NCBI RefSeq assembly: GCF_000821085.1
Contig: NZ_CCXR01000001.1
Coordinates: 951,001 to 1,015,000 of the forward strand
Source: Bacillus sp. B-jedd
GTDB lineage: Bacteria; Bacillota; Bacilli; Bacillales; Cytobacillaceae
Direction of reading: 5' to 3'
Length of the DNA stretch: 64,000 nt
Shown: piece by piece, positions 25,044 through 33,393 of the stretch
Layout of the letters: each line of letters starts with the position of its first letter
How positions within the stretch are numbered: position 1 is the stretch's first letter
Made by a program: the position numbers and the translations under genes
The notes under the pieces: model-generated
Databases searched by the model: none
What the model saw: only the letters and a program-made list of their open reading frames with translations
What the model was told of the DNA's origin: nothing

Positions 25044-25520
25044 ATGAATATTACTGTTAAAGAATTGCCTGAAACTGAGGTAGCTTTTTTAAGACGGACC
25101 GGGAGTTATTTTGAGCCACAGGAACATTGGGGACGGCTGCTGGATTGGGCACTTCAAAATAGGCTTTACCCTCCGCAGCAATCATTTATCGGGATTTCAT
25201 TGGATAATCCTGAATTGGTTGAACCTAGCGAATGCCGCCACGATGCATGCGTAACGATTCCTGCTGGATTTGAAAAAGAGAATCATGAGGATATCCAGTT
25301 CAAGAAGTTAGAAGGCGGGCTTCATGCTGTATATCACTTCTATGATACTCCTGATAAGTTGCAGGAGGCTTATCAGTTAATGTATGAAGAATGGCTGCCT
25401 AATAGTGAATATGAACCTGATTTTGCTAGACACAATCTTGAATTTAACTTGAATAACCCCGATGAAGATCATACGGGGAAAGGAAAAGTCGATTTATATG
25501 TCCCGGTTAAAAAGAGATAA
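25044..25520 (+). CDS. GyrI-like / AraC effector-binding domain protein
   Basis: 158 residues. Stand-alone GyrI-like small-molecule-binding fold: V-K-E-L-P-E-T-E-V-A-F-L-R-R-T-G, G-I-S-L-D-N-P, the Y-E-E-W-L-P motif and a final E-x-x-x-D-L-Y-V-P-V. Related to SbmC/GyrI and the C-terminal part of Rob. The start is ATG 25044, 8 nt after GAGAGGAG, rather than ATG 25035, which abuts it. A ligand is not inferable. Confidence 0.83.
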   Translation: MNITVKELPETEVAFLRRTGSYFEPQEHWGRLLDWALQNRLYPPQQSFIGISLDNPELVEPSECRHDACVTIPAGFEKENHEDIQFKKLEGGLHAVYHFYDTPDKLQEAYQLMYEEWLPNSEYEPDFARHNLEFNLNNPDEDHTGKGKVDLYVPVKKR

Positions 25521-25562
25521 GCTTTTATAATAATTAATGAAAGGGGGAGCGCGTTAGCCCCC

Positions 25563-26372
25563 CTATAACAAATCCGTTCCGACAAGATATTCCGGATAAA
25601 CATCAGGATGAAGAATATGGGCGATTTGCGCCAATCCATTCAACAACAGCGGGGATGGCCGGCAAAACAGCGGTTCGTCGAGTATGTAAAGCTGCTTGTT
25701 TTCAATTGCCTTCATTTGTTCCCATCCAGGCCGTTTCAAAATGACCTTCGGATTCACCTTCTTTTTGTGAACACCAACCCACACGACACAGATGACATCT
25801 GGAGCACGGTCTTTTACTTCATCCCAATCAGTCTGTACACTGGCTTCCTGCTTATCGGCAAAAATGTTCCGCCCGCCCGCAAGTGTGCTGACTTCTGTTA
25901 GCCAGTTTGCGGCACCTGGAGTGAAGACAGGCTTCGCCCACCATTCCCAATACAGGGCTTTAGGCTCCTTTACTTTTTTGCTCAAGGACTTGTAGTCTGC
26001 CAGTATTCGGTTGAATTTTTCATACTGCAGTCTCGCTGTTTCTTCAGTATTCGTGGCCTGGCCGACAAATAGGAGGCAGTCCCCGACTTCCTGTAACGTT
26101 GTAGGATTGGGAACAATGACATAAGGGAGGCCGCGTTTTTCCAGTTCCTCAATATTCCGCTCCATTCCTGGCACGGAAAGGGAGGCCAAGACAAGATCAG
26201 GCTGCAAAGCTTCCACCTTGTCCATATCGATAGCCAAATCCGGTCCCAGACGGGGCAATCCGTTGATCTCTTCCGGCCAGTTAGAAAAATCATCGACAGC
26301 GACAAGGGATGGAGCGAGCCCCAAATAAGCGGCAAGTTCGGTATTGCTTGGACAGATGGAAATCAACTTCAA
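25563..26372 (-). CDS. Cobalamin-binding protein (BtuF/TroA-like fold)
   Basis: 269 residues. Helical-backbone substrate-binding fold: I-S-I-C-P-S-N-T-E-L near the start, D-L-V-L-A-S near residue 70, and W-E-W-W-A-K-P-V-F-T-P-G-A-A-N-W-L mid-protein. There is no signal peptide or lipobox, which fits the cytoplasmic cobalamin-binding homologues common in Bacillus rather than a BtuF transporter component. No btuCD genes are adjacent. The start is TTG 26372, 8 nt after GGGAGG. Confidence 0.8.
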   Translation of the reverse strand: MKLISICPSNTELAAYLGLAPSLVAVDDFSNWPEEINGLPRLGPDLAIDMDKVEALQPDLVLASLSVPGMERNIEELEKRGLPYVIVPNPTTLQEVGDCLLFVGQATNTEETARLQYEKFNRILADYKSLSKKVKEPKALYWEWWAKPVFTPGAANWLTEVSTLAGGRNIFADKQEASVQTDWDEVKDRAPDVICVVWVGVHKKKVNPKVILKRPGWEQMKAIENKQLYILDEPLFCRPSPLLLNGLAQIAHILHPDVYPEYLVGTDLL

Positions 26373-26503
26373 AGAAAAAACCTCCCGCAAAAAAATAATG
26401 TTTATCTACTATTATATTGAAATTTCATTTTGGAAGCGAAAGTTTAACCCATGACAGGCACAGCCGGGGATGACGGATGCAAATTTTAAAGGGGGACTCA
26501 TAC

Positions 26504-26923
26504 ATGAGGAAAATTTTGTTTCTGTTCGCATTAGTCATACTATTGTCAGGATGCAGAGCGGAGCCGACTTTTTCGGAAGTAAGTGAAAAAAGCGTAAATA
26601 AAAACGTTAAGGCATTCGTTCATGAAGTCAGGAATCGAAATGGAGTTCATTTGTATTTTAATGGAGAAAAGGAAGTCTACGTTTATCTAAATGGATCGAA
26701 CGCCAAGCAGGGAGGTAAAGGGATGAAATTTACTGACTTTGACGTGAAAGGAAAAGGCGAGACTTTGAACATTCTTTATAATAAAGCCACAGTAGAAGAA
26801 GGCGATCAGTCAATAAATAATCCAGTGTTATATCGAATCAAGTTGGATAAGAAATATGAAAATGTAAAACCGTTTGGCAATGGTAAAGAGGTTACTTTCG
26901 GTGTGGTTTCTGGAAATCAGTAG
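26504..26923 (+). CDS. Putative lipoprotein, unknown
   Basis: 139 residues. The signal peptide has lipobox I-L-L-S-G-C. The mature domain is short and beta-rich (V-Y-V-Y-L-N-G-S-N-A). No family recognised. ATG 26504 lies about 9 nt after GGGGG. The frame open to 26477 is rejected because it adds hydrophilic residues before the signal. The next gene starts 38 nt later. Confidence 0.75.
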   Translation: MRKILFLFALVILLSGCRAEPTFSEVSEKSVNKNVKAFVHEVRNRNGVHLYFNGEKEVYVYLNGSNAKQGGKGMKFTDFDVKGKGETLNILYNKATVEEGDQSINNPVLYRIKLDKKYENVKPFGNGKEVTFGVVSGNQ

Positions 26924-26960
26924 TTGCTCAAATTTCACCAGAGGAGTGAGGTGGCAATGA

Positions 26961-27206
26961 ATGAACTTTGATTGGATTGGCTTTTTCTTCTGGGTTTTTG
27001 TTGCAGCATCATTCTTGTTTTTAGTCGTTGGTTTATTAAAAATGTCCTCGAAAGCCTTCGGGCTTAGTGGCCTGCTGATGATATTGCCTTTTCTATATTT
27101 CCTTGGCGCGGAAAATTGGATGAGATGGCTGGCACTCTTTCCGCTAATCCCTTTTACGCTGGCTTTTTTTGCAAAAAGAAGGCAGCGTAAATTATGGAAT
27201 GAATGA
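26961..27206 (+). CDS. Small membrane protein, unknown
   Basis: 81 residues with two to three helices (F-F-F-W-V-F-V-A-A-S-F-L-F-L-V-V; G-L-L-M-I-L-P-F-L-Y-F-L-G; A-L-F-P-L-I-P-F-T-L-A-F-F) and a basic tail A-K-R-R-Q-R-K. GAGGTGG lies 6 nt before ATG 26961. A nearby ATG at 26957 is out of frame. Confidence 0.65.
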   Translation: MNFDWIGFFFWVFVAASFLFLVVGLLKMSSKAFGLSGLLMILPFLYFLGAENWMRWLALFPLIPFTLAFFAKRRQRKLWNE

Positions 27207-27305
27207 TAGAGTGGGAAGCAGGAAAGCAATAGGTTCACCTGTTTCATTTAGTTTAATGAATCTCAGGGGAAAAAATTTAATAAATAGATCACTGCAGGAG
27301 GCGTT

Positions 27306-27818
27306 ATGAAGAATTTCCTAGTCAAGAAAATCGAACAGCTGATGGATATTGACATAAATGTGCTGGCGAAGGAAAGCAAAGAAGAAGGCTTTCGTTTCGT
27401 CGAGAGATTGGTGAATGACTATGAAAGTGGTATGAATACATTCTGCCTTCCAGGGGAGGCTCTATTTGCCGTCTTCACACATGCTGGTGAACCGGCTGCA
27501 ATTGGCGGGTTAAATAGGGACCCTTTTTCAGCAGAGAAAGCGATTGGCAGATTGAGGAGATTTTATGTCAGGCAAATATACAGGCGAACCTGGATTGGGA
27601 GCCTGCTATTAACAGAGATTCTTTCAGAAGCAAAAAAGCACTATGATACAGTCGTTCTTCACACTGACACCGTGGAAGCTGATGAATTTTATACTTCTTA
27701 TGGTTTTTCAAAAGGCGAAGGATATTTAAATTCTACCCACTTCTTGAGGTTGACTGGGGAACCTGTCACAAGCGAGCATGAAAGAACAGGAATCGTACAT
27801 AAGCCGCTGATAGACTGA
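27306..27818 (+). CDS. GNAT family N-acetyltransferase
   Basis: 170 residues. A G-G-L-N-R-D-P-F strand is followed by R-L-R-R-F-Y-V-R-Q-I-Y-R-R-T-W-I-G-S-L-L-L (motif A, variant spacing) and F-Y-T-S-Y-G-F near the end. Acetyl-CoA-dependent transferase of unknown substrate. GCAGGAGGCG ribosome site. The AraC gene follows after 22 nt, so they are likely co-transcribed. Confidence 0.82.
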   Translation: MKNFLVKKIEQLMDIDINVLAKESKEEGFRFVERLVNDYESGMNTFCLPGEALFAVFTHAGEPAAIGGLNRDPFSAEKAIGRLRRFYVRQIYRRTWIGSLLLTEILSEAKKHYDTVVLHTDTVEADEFYTSYGFSKGEGYLNSTHFLRLTGEPVTSEHERTGIVHKPLID

Positions 27819-27840
27819 AAGCGGAAGGAGGGAATAAAGC

Positions 27841-28701
27841 ATGGAAGGGCTGCAAAGGATGCTCGATAGCATCGAGTATATGGAAAGTAGTTTGGATAAG
27901 GAGCTTTTGATAGAGGATATCGCAGCGGCCGCTTGTATGTCCAAGTTCCATTTTCAGCGGATGTTCAGCATGCTGACAGGCTTTACCGTCAGTGAATATA
28001 TCCGGAACCGTCGCATCACGCTTGCCGCGCAGGAATTGGCCAACTCCCGTATGAAAGTGATTGATGTTGCGTTAAAGTATGGATATGAAAGCCCGGAAGC
28101 TTTTGCAAAAGCGTTCCGTCGGATTCATGGCATCAGCCCATCCGAAGTAAAGAAGAGCAGCCCATCCATGAAGGCCTATCCTAGGATTTCCTTTCAAATT
28201 CAATTAAAGGGTGATGTGGAAATGGATTACAAGATTGTTGAGAAGGAAGCTTTTACAGTTGTCGGGAAAAGCATTCGTACATCCACCATCGGAGGCGAGA
28301 ACAACCGGAAGATTGCCGCTTTTTGGGTTGAATCGAATGGAAATGGATTTTCAAGGGAGCTTGCAAAAAACTGCGGTCCACTCGGATTGATCGGAGTGTG
28401 CATGGATTTTGACAGGCAGCAGGAAAATCTCACATATTTAATTGGCGCCGAAAAAAATATTGAAACGGTTCCTGAGGATTGGGAGGAGAGGCAAATTCCT
28501 GCGGCGGCATGGGCGGTATTTCCGGTACACGGCGCCATGCCAGCTACGATGCCGAAAGTATGGGGGAGGATATTCTCCGAATGGTTCCCGGCAACAGGCT
28601 ACGAACATGCCGGAGGGGCGGAAATGGAAGTCTATCCAAGTGATGCCGATCCTTCGTCAGAGGATTATTATAGTGAGATTTGGATACCGGTCAAAAAATA
28701 A
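27841..28701 (+). CDS. AraC family regulator with GyrI-like effector domain
   Basis: 286 residues. The N-terminal AraC DNA-binding domain (about 8-105) has two helix-turn-helix units (I-A-A-A-A-C-M-S-K-F-H-F-Q-R-M-F; V-A-L-K-Y-G-Y-E-S-P-E-A-F-A-K-A-F). The C-terminal GyrI-like ligand-binding domain (about 125-286) ends in E-I-W-I-P-V. Same design as Rob/SoxS-like multidrug regulators such as BltR-type sensors. The target is unknown. It could regulate the preceding GNAT gene. Followed by a terminator. Confidence 0.9.
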   Translation: MEGLQRMLDSIEYMESSLDKELLIEDIAAAACMSKFHFQRMFSMLTGFTVSEYIRNRRITLAAQELANSRMKVIDVALKYGYESPEAFAKAFRRIHGISPSEVKKSSPSMKAYPRISFQIQLKGDVEMDYKIVEKEAFTVVGKSIRTSTIGGENNRKIAAFWVESNGNGFSRELAKNCGPLGLIGVCMDFDRQQENLTYLIGAEKNIETVPEDWEERQIPAAAWAVFPVHGAMPATMPKVWGRIFSEWFPATGYEHAGGAEMEVYPSDADPSSEDYYSEIWIPVKK

Positions 28702-28712
28702 ACCGTGCAATG

Positions 28713-28739
28713 AAAAGAGCTGATAATCAGCTCTTTTTT
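28713..28739 (+). terminator. Intrinsic terminator
   Basis: AAAGAGCTGAT / ATCAGCTCTTT stem with T6, after the AraC gene. Confidence 0.88.
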
Positions 28740-28836
28740 GTGTTCTGAAAATGTCATGCTTTTAGTAGGTAAAAGCCGACTCCGCTTTAGTAGATATAGA
28801 ATAAACTAATGTAACCATTTTGTTGGAGTTGAGGCT

Positions 28837-30231
28837 GTGGAGTTATTAAATGTGAAAATAAAATTAAACGATAAAATCTCTGAAACTGTTCTTGTTTCGG
28901 AGGACCTTTGGGAGCAATGGGAACTAAAGAAAGGAATCATCTATACTCTTTCATTTGGAAATCGAACGTTTAAGACATCCTTAAATAAAACAATTAAACA
29001 TGAAAAAGCGATTGGTTTTCCGAAAAAAGCAGCCATACAGTTGGGGATTCCTTTTTCAAAACAGGTCCAGGCGCGGATTGATTCCTCCACCATAAAGCTA
29101 GGGCCGTTGATTGGCATCCTTTCAGGCAATAACTGCATAAAAAGTGGGGAAATCGCAATTCAAAATAATTCCAAAAATGATGCGGAATTTGTCATGGAAA
29201 TGTTATCTTCGGAAAAGTTTACCGCCCATTATTCGTTTCTATTTTCACCGGGCGATGTTGATTGGGAAAGGGAAGTGGTTTTGGGATCGTTCAGAATTGT
29301 TGATGAGACAGGGAAGGATCACTGGCGTCATTATGAAGTTCCGCTCCCGGATGTAATTTATAACAGGATGTTAAGCAGGAGGGCGGAGTATTCAGAGGTA
29401 GGGCAAAGGTTTTATGCGAATGTAAAATTGGCCAAAGACATTAAAATGTTCAATCCTCATTATTTTAGCAAGGAGTTTATACATGAAGTGCTGTTGAATG
29501 ATGAAGAAGCGGTGAAATACCTTCCCGAAACGATTTTTAAGCCAAAAAAATCCGATGTATGGAAAATGGTCGAGCGCCATCGTACTGTTTTTTTAAAACC
29601 AAAAAACAGGGCAGGCGGGTGGGGCATCTTTAAAATTACCAAAAACGATGAGCGGTACATCGTCAATAATGAAAGAAGGATTGATAAGTATAAAAGCTTG
29701 AGGCGTTGTTTTAAACGGGCCGACTTTGAACAGAATAGGAAAAAATACATGGTCCAGCAGGGGATAAAGCTGATTGAAGTTGATGGAAGAAACGCGGATT
29801 TTCGGGTAAATCTTAATAAAAACAACAAGAATGAATGGGTTGTTGTAGCAAAAGCATGCAAGGCCGCCGGCAAAAAAAGCACAACGACCCATATTCGCCT
29901 GGGCGGAACTATCCATAATGGGACAGAGGTGCTTATTCAGGTGTTTAAAGACCGGGCTCCTGCCATTGAAAAGGAAATCGAGGAAGCCGTCATTATCCTC
30001 GCGAAAGCGGTTGATAAATCTATTGGCGGGCCGATTGGCGAACTGGGAATTGACCTTGGAGTTGATCAGGATGGAAAGGTATGGCTTTTTGAAATAAATT
30101 CGCTCCCCGGTAGAAGCATTTTACATGAACCTGGAATGGAAGACGCCGGCATGCTCTCGATTCATCTTTTATATGAATATAGTTATTTTCTTGCCGGTTT
30201 TCATCTTAACAGTAAGCAAGCCGAAAGGTAA
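28837..30231 (+). CDS. yheC/yheD-like: YheC/YheD family ATP-grasp protein
   Basis: 464 residues. An N-terminal domain with L-G-P-L-I-G-I-L, then an ATP-grasp region (about 225-450): K-P-K-N-R-A-G-G-W-G-I, D-F-R-V-N-L-N, and metal-binding E-L-G-I-D-L-G-V-D-x-x-G-K-V-W-L-F-E-I-N-S. YheC and YheD are endospore coat-associated proteins in Bacillus subtilis, so a role in the spore envelope is expected. GTG 28837 start. A paralogue follows 30 nt later, and the two form an operon. Confidence 0.87.
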   Translation: MELLNVKIKLNDKISETVLVSEDLWEQWELKKGIIYTLSFGNRTFKTSLNKTIKHEKAIGFPKKAAIQLGIPFSKQVQARIDSSTIKLGPLIGILSGNNCIKSGEIAIQNNSKNDAEFVMEMLSSEKFTAHYSFLFSPGDVDWEREVVLGSFRIVDETGKDHWRHYEVPLPDVIYNRMLSRRAEYSEVGQRFYANVKLAKDIKMFNPHYFSKEFIHEVLLNDEEAVKYLPETIFKPKKSDVWKMVERHRTVFLKPKNRAGGWGIFKITKNDERYIVNNERRIDKYKSLRRCFKRADFEQNRKKYMVQQGIKLIEVDGRNADFRVNLNKNNKNEWVVVAKACKAAGKKSTTTHIRLGGTIHNGTEVLIQVFKDRAPAIEKEIEEAVIILAKAVDKSIGGPIGELGIDLGVDQDGKVWLFEINSLPGRSILHEPGMEDAGMLSIHLLYEYSYFLAGFHLNSKQAER

Positions 30232-30261
30232 TAAATGAACCGAAAAGAGAGGGAGGGAATA

Positions 30262-31572
30262 ATGAGATTATTGAAATTCAAGGAAATTGTCTCGCTAGTG
30301 CCGATACTGAAAATAAATCGCGGGATGGCTAAGGAACTCGGGATTACCAATGGAATGAAAGTGAAGCTTTGTTATGGAATGCGGGAAACTCTTGTTACCG
30401 CAAACCTCGGAGATGCTTACAAGCAGGAAACAGTATCGATTGATGGGGAAACGGCAGAAAAGCTGGGCATTGAGATGCCTGCTGAGTATACATGCAGTTT
30501 AAGAAGAAATGGCCTCTTGATTGGGCCGGTCATTGGAGTCCTTTATGGGATTAGGAATAGTAAAGGGATGGTCGACAAAATCAAAAGCTTTCCGGAAAGA
30601 TATCTGCCATACTTTAAAGCAGTCTCTGAAACTGGCGGGCTGCTATACTTTTTTTCCGGAGACCAGGTGAATTATAAAGATAAAAAGATTACCGGTATCG
30701 TTTATGATTTCCCGTCTGATAGTTGGAAAGTTAAGGATTTGCCTTTTCCTGCCGTTATTTTTAGAAGAGTAAAAGCTCCTCCTGAATTGCTGTCGGCAAT
30801 GGGAACCCGATTTGTAAACTTTCCATGCATGAATAAAATCACCTTCTGGCATACCTTTAATAGCCACCCTATTCTCGGCAAACACCTTCCACAGACATCG
30901 CGAAAAATTGAAAAAAGCGAATTGGATGCCTATCTCAAGAAATATGGTTCTGTCTTTTTAAAGCAATCCGGCAGAAGTAGGGGAAGAGGCATCTTTTTAA
31001 TCACCAAACAAGGAAGCACTTATGAGGTGCGCGTAACTTATGAGGAAAGAATTTATACCTACTCTGAGAAGGAAATCGCCATTCTTCTGTCTAAACACCA
31101 AAAGAATTTTATGCTGCAGCAGGCGGTTGCAGTAAAAAAAGTGGATGGCAGGCCGATCGCTTACAGGGTAAACGCGGTCAAAAATGAGAGTGGCAAGTGG
31201 ATGATTGCGGCTATCCACGGCCTTTCCGGTAAAAGAGAAGGAATTACCTCCCATCGGGCCACTGACGATAATGTCCATAATGGTGAAGAAATGCTGAAGG
31301 CGCAATTTCATTTTTCTTCTGCGGAAGCGAGAGGGAAACTGAAGGAGATGGAAGCGCTTGGTTTACTGCTCGCCAAGGAACTCAATGCCCTGTGTCCGCG
31401 CCTGATTGACCTGGGGATTGATATGGGGATAGATGAAAACGGGGATATTTATCTTTTTGAAAGTAACACTCTTCAGGATTTGCACCTTCCTGTCCTGGCA
31501 GGGGAAATAGAGACGTATGAAAAGCTGGTTGCCACGATTGTGAAAACCTTGTTGGCGAAGGCGATGGAATAG
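30262..31572 (+). CDS. yheC/yheD-like: YheC/YheD family ATP-grasp protein
   Basis: 436 residues, a diverged paralogue of the preceding gene. It has G-P-V-I-G-V-L-Y-G, K-Q-S-G-R-S-R-G-R-G-I-F and Y-R-V-N-A-V, and ends the ATP-grasp site with D-L-G-I-D-M-G-I-D-E-N-G-D-I-Y-L-F-E-S-N-T. The final metal ligand motif E-S-N replaces E-I-N but keeps Glu and Asn. The start is ATG 30262 behind GAGGGAGGG. The open frame from 30235 is rejected. Spore-coat association is inferred from the family. Confidence 0.86.
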   Translation: MRLLKFKEIVSLVPILKINRGMAKELGITNGMKVKLCYGMRETLVTANLGDAYKQETVSIDGETAEKLGIEMPAEYTCSLRRNGLLIGPVIGVLYGIRNSKGMVDKIKSFPERYLPYFKAVSETGGLLYFFSGDQVNYKDKKITGIVYDFPSDSWKVKDLPFPAVIFRRVKAPPELLSAMGTRFVNFPCMNKITFWHTFNSHPILGKHLPQTSRKIEKSELDAYLKKYGSVFLKQSGRSRGRGIFLITKQGSTYEVRVTYEERIYTYSEKEIAILLSKHQKNFMLQQAVAVKKVDGRPIAYRVNAVKNESGKWMIAAIHGLSGKREGITSHRATDDNVHNGEEMLKAQFHFSSAEARGKLKEMEALGLLLAKELNALCPRLIDLGIDMGIDENGDIYLFESNTLQDLHLPVLAGEIETYEKLVATIVKTLLAKAME

Positions 31573-31600
31573 AAGAGGTTGATTGCCTTCTATCATCATA

Positions 31601-31642
31601 AGAAAGCCCTCTAAGGACCTAAGGCCTTAAAGGGCTTTTCTT
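31601..31642. terminator. Bidirectional intrinsic terminator
   Basis: GAAAGCCCT..TAAGG / CCTTA..AGGGCTTTTC hairpin between the convergent YheC/D operon and the small gene at 31690. Confidence 0.85.
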
Positions 31643-31689
31643 CTGGGAAAATGGTTTATCCAGAATCTGTTTTTGAGAAAAAAGGTATC

Positions 31690-31848
31690 TTAATGATTTG
31701 CTGCAATGAGCTGCTTATCGTTGGCTGCTTTCTCTTTTTCCAGCATTTCAACTAAGGATTCAACCGTCTTCATTATCGTTTCGTGAGTGACATCTCGGCC
31801 TAAAACCGCACTGGCTCTCATAATTAATTCATCTTTATCGATTTTCAT
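31690..31848 (-). CDS. Short hypothetical protein
   Basis: 52 residues, helical and charged (D-K-D-E-L-I-M-R-A-S-A-V-L-G-R; E-S-L-V-E-M-L-E-K-E-K-A-A). ATG 31848 lies 8 nt after GGAAGG. The open frame from 31881 precedes that site. No family recognised. Plausible rather than certain. Confidence 0.5.
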   Translation of the reverse strand: MKIDKDELIMRASAVLGRDVTHETIMKTVESLVEMLEKEKAANDKQLIAANH

Positions 31849-32102
31849 TTTTTCTACCTTCCCAATTTCTTCATATCGCATAGGCGTGGACTAATACAGT
31901 TCAATAGTCTTTGGCAAAAGGGTATCCATAACAACCAATTTATCGAGTGAACGCTTTCACTTCGAGTAAAAACCAATTCCCTGTCAGTATTATTGACGAT
32001 TTTGTCCAGAAAATCAAGGTACAATTCGACTATTTCCGACCATTTTCTACAGTTTTGTCGAGCCTAACCATCAATCACCAGGGAAAAAAAGATAAGGCAA
32101 AG

Positions 32103-32311
32103 CTCTAAATGGAGACTTAGAACGTGAACAGCACGAGTCACCAGGTCCTTCACGTTCTAAATGGAGACTTAGAACGCGAACAGCACGAGTCACCAGGTCC
32201 TTCGCGTTCTAAATGAAGACTTAGAACGTGAACAGCAGCAGGAAGCAAGGCCTTCGCGTTCTAAACGAAGACATAGAACGCCAGCAGTACAACGCAACAT
32301 TGCCCCTAACC
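32103..32311. repeat. 52-nt tandem hairpin array (4 units)
   Basis: Four units start at 32104, 32156, 32208 and 32260, exactly 52 nt apart. Each has the inverted repeat CGTTCTAA / TTAGAACG around an 8-nt loop (ATGGAGAC or ATGAAGAC), then a roughly 28-nt spacer such as TGAACAGCACGAGTCACCAG. The sequence is unrelated to the array at 11037, but period and layout are the same. It lies in the 550-nt gap upstream of the DsbA-like gene. Confidence 0.88.
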
Positions 32312-32403
32312 CTAGGAATCTGCTCCTCGCCCAAGCAAATCGTGTGTAATATGCAAACTAAGCCCCTATACTAAAGAGAAATAACCAATTGGAGGGATAC
32401 ATT

Positions 32404-33102
32404 ATGCACATCGAAATGTGGACTGATTTTGCCTGACCATTTTGCTATATTGGCAAAAGGCGTCTGGAGGACGCCATTCAGAAGATAGGCAAACCAATAG
32501 AAGTAACGTACCGGAGTTTCGAGCTTGATCCGAAAGCCGGCAGGGATATAAAAGAAAATATGTATGAAGTTTTGGCAAAAAAATACGGAATGAGCCTCGC
32601 CCAGGCACGAGCCAACTGCGACAATATCGAGAAAATGGCCAAAGATGTCGGGCTTGAATACAACTTTGACACATTGATTCTGACAAATACCTTTGACGCG
32701 CATCGCTTGACGATGTTAGCGAAAACAAAGGGATTAATGAAAGAAATGACTGAAAGAATTCTCCATGCTTATTTTACGGAATCAAAGCATATTGGCGACC
32801 ATGCCACCCTGACCGAACTGGCTGTTGAAGTAGGGCTTGATCGGGAAGAGACTGCCAGCATGCTTGCTAGCGGTGCAATGGCCGACGAAGTCCGCGCCGA
32901 TGAGCAGATGGCACAGCAATACCGAATTACTGGCGTACCTTTTTTCCTGATCAATAAAAAATACGCCTTATCCGGCGCCCAACCTACTGATGCTTTTGTC
33001 CAGGCGTTGGAGAAAGTGCTTGCCGAGGACGAAATTACCTTCATCAATCCCGCCGGAGGGGAACTGTGTGATGAAGATGGATGCGAAATCCCGAAAAAGT
33101 AG
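32404..33102 (+). CDS. DsbA/FrnE family oxidoreductase with in-frame TGA at catalytic Cys (candidate selenoprotein)
   Basis: 232 codons if the in-frame TGA at 32434-32436 is read through. It begins at ATG 32404, 7 nt after GGAGGG, and reads M-H-I-E-M-W-T-D-F-A, TGA, P-F-C-Y-I-G-K-R-R-L-E. FrnE-type thioredoxin-fold proteins have C-P-F-C-Y-I-G-K there, so TGA replaces the first catalytic cysteine codon. The rest is intact: F-E-L-D-P-K-A, the helical insert and G-V-P-F-F-L-I near residue 178 (cis-Pro loop). Either selenocysteine is inserted (a U-x-x-C active site) or it is a nonsense mutant whose downstream part could start only at 32560. Cytosolic, no signal peptide. Confidence 0.75.
32459..32475 (+). 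promoter_or_regulatory. Putative bacterial SECIS hairpin
   Basis: GGCGTC-TGGAG-GACGCC: a perfect 6-bp stem and a 5-nt loop with G at loop positions two and three. The loop begins 28 nt after the TGA, within the 16-37 nt window described for bacterial SECIS elements. It lies inside codons for R-R-L-E-D-A, so it could be coincidental. Confidence 0.45.
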
Positions 33103-33165
33103 CTTCTTTTCTGGACGCGCCGATCAATTTTCTATATAGTAAATGTGACAATTGAAGACTTGGAA

Positions 33166-33256
33166 ATGTAGGGGAGCCGGTGTGGCCGGCTGAGAAAGTA
33201 TCCATAGATGCTGACCCTTTTACCTGATCTGGTTCGTACCAGCGTAGGGAACATCT
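33166..33256 (+). promoter_or_regulatory. TPP riboswitch (THI element)
   Basis: Classic conserved blocks: GGGGAGCC..GGCTGAGA, then CTGACCC, ACCTGATCTGGTT, and TACCAGCGTAGGGAA. It binds thiamine pyrophosphate and should switch off the downstream thiamine-precursor transporter genes when TPP is plentiful. Confidence 0.95.
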
Positions 33257-33295
33257 TCTAGTAGACGTTTATTCGCCTATTATGGATTTTTTTAT

Positions 33296-33331
33296 GCGCT
33301 CGGGATACCTCCGGGCGCTTTTTATTTTCCT
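33296..33331 (+). terminator. Riboswitch-linked terminator
   Basis: GCGCTCGG / CCGGGCGC hairpin followed by TTTTTATTTT, 40 nt after the aptamer and before the first gene. It is the likely expression platform. Confidence 0.85.
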
Positions 33332-33393
33332 TCACCCAACCATCTTTTCAGCCTTCATTGTCAAAAACACAACAAGGATGAGAGGGGAAAATC

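Noticed and set aside
32103-32311. CRISPR array
   Set aside because: The whole 52-nt unit, including the part between the hairpins, is repeated, so there are no true spacers.
32560-33102. DsbA-like gene starting at 32560
   Set aside because: It lacks the whole active-site region and has no ribosome site. The true start is ATG 32404 with the TGA at codon 11.
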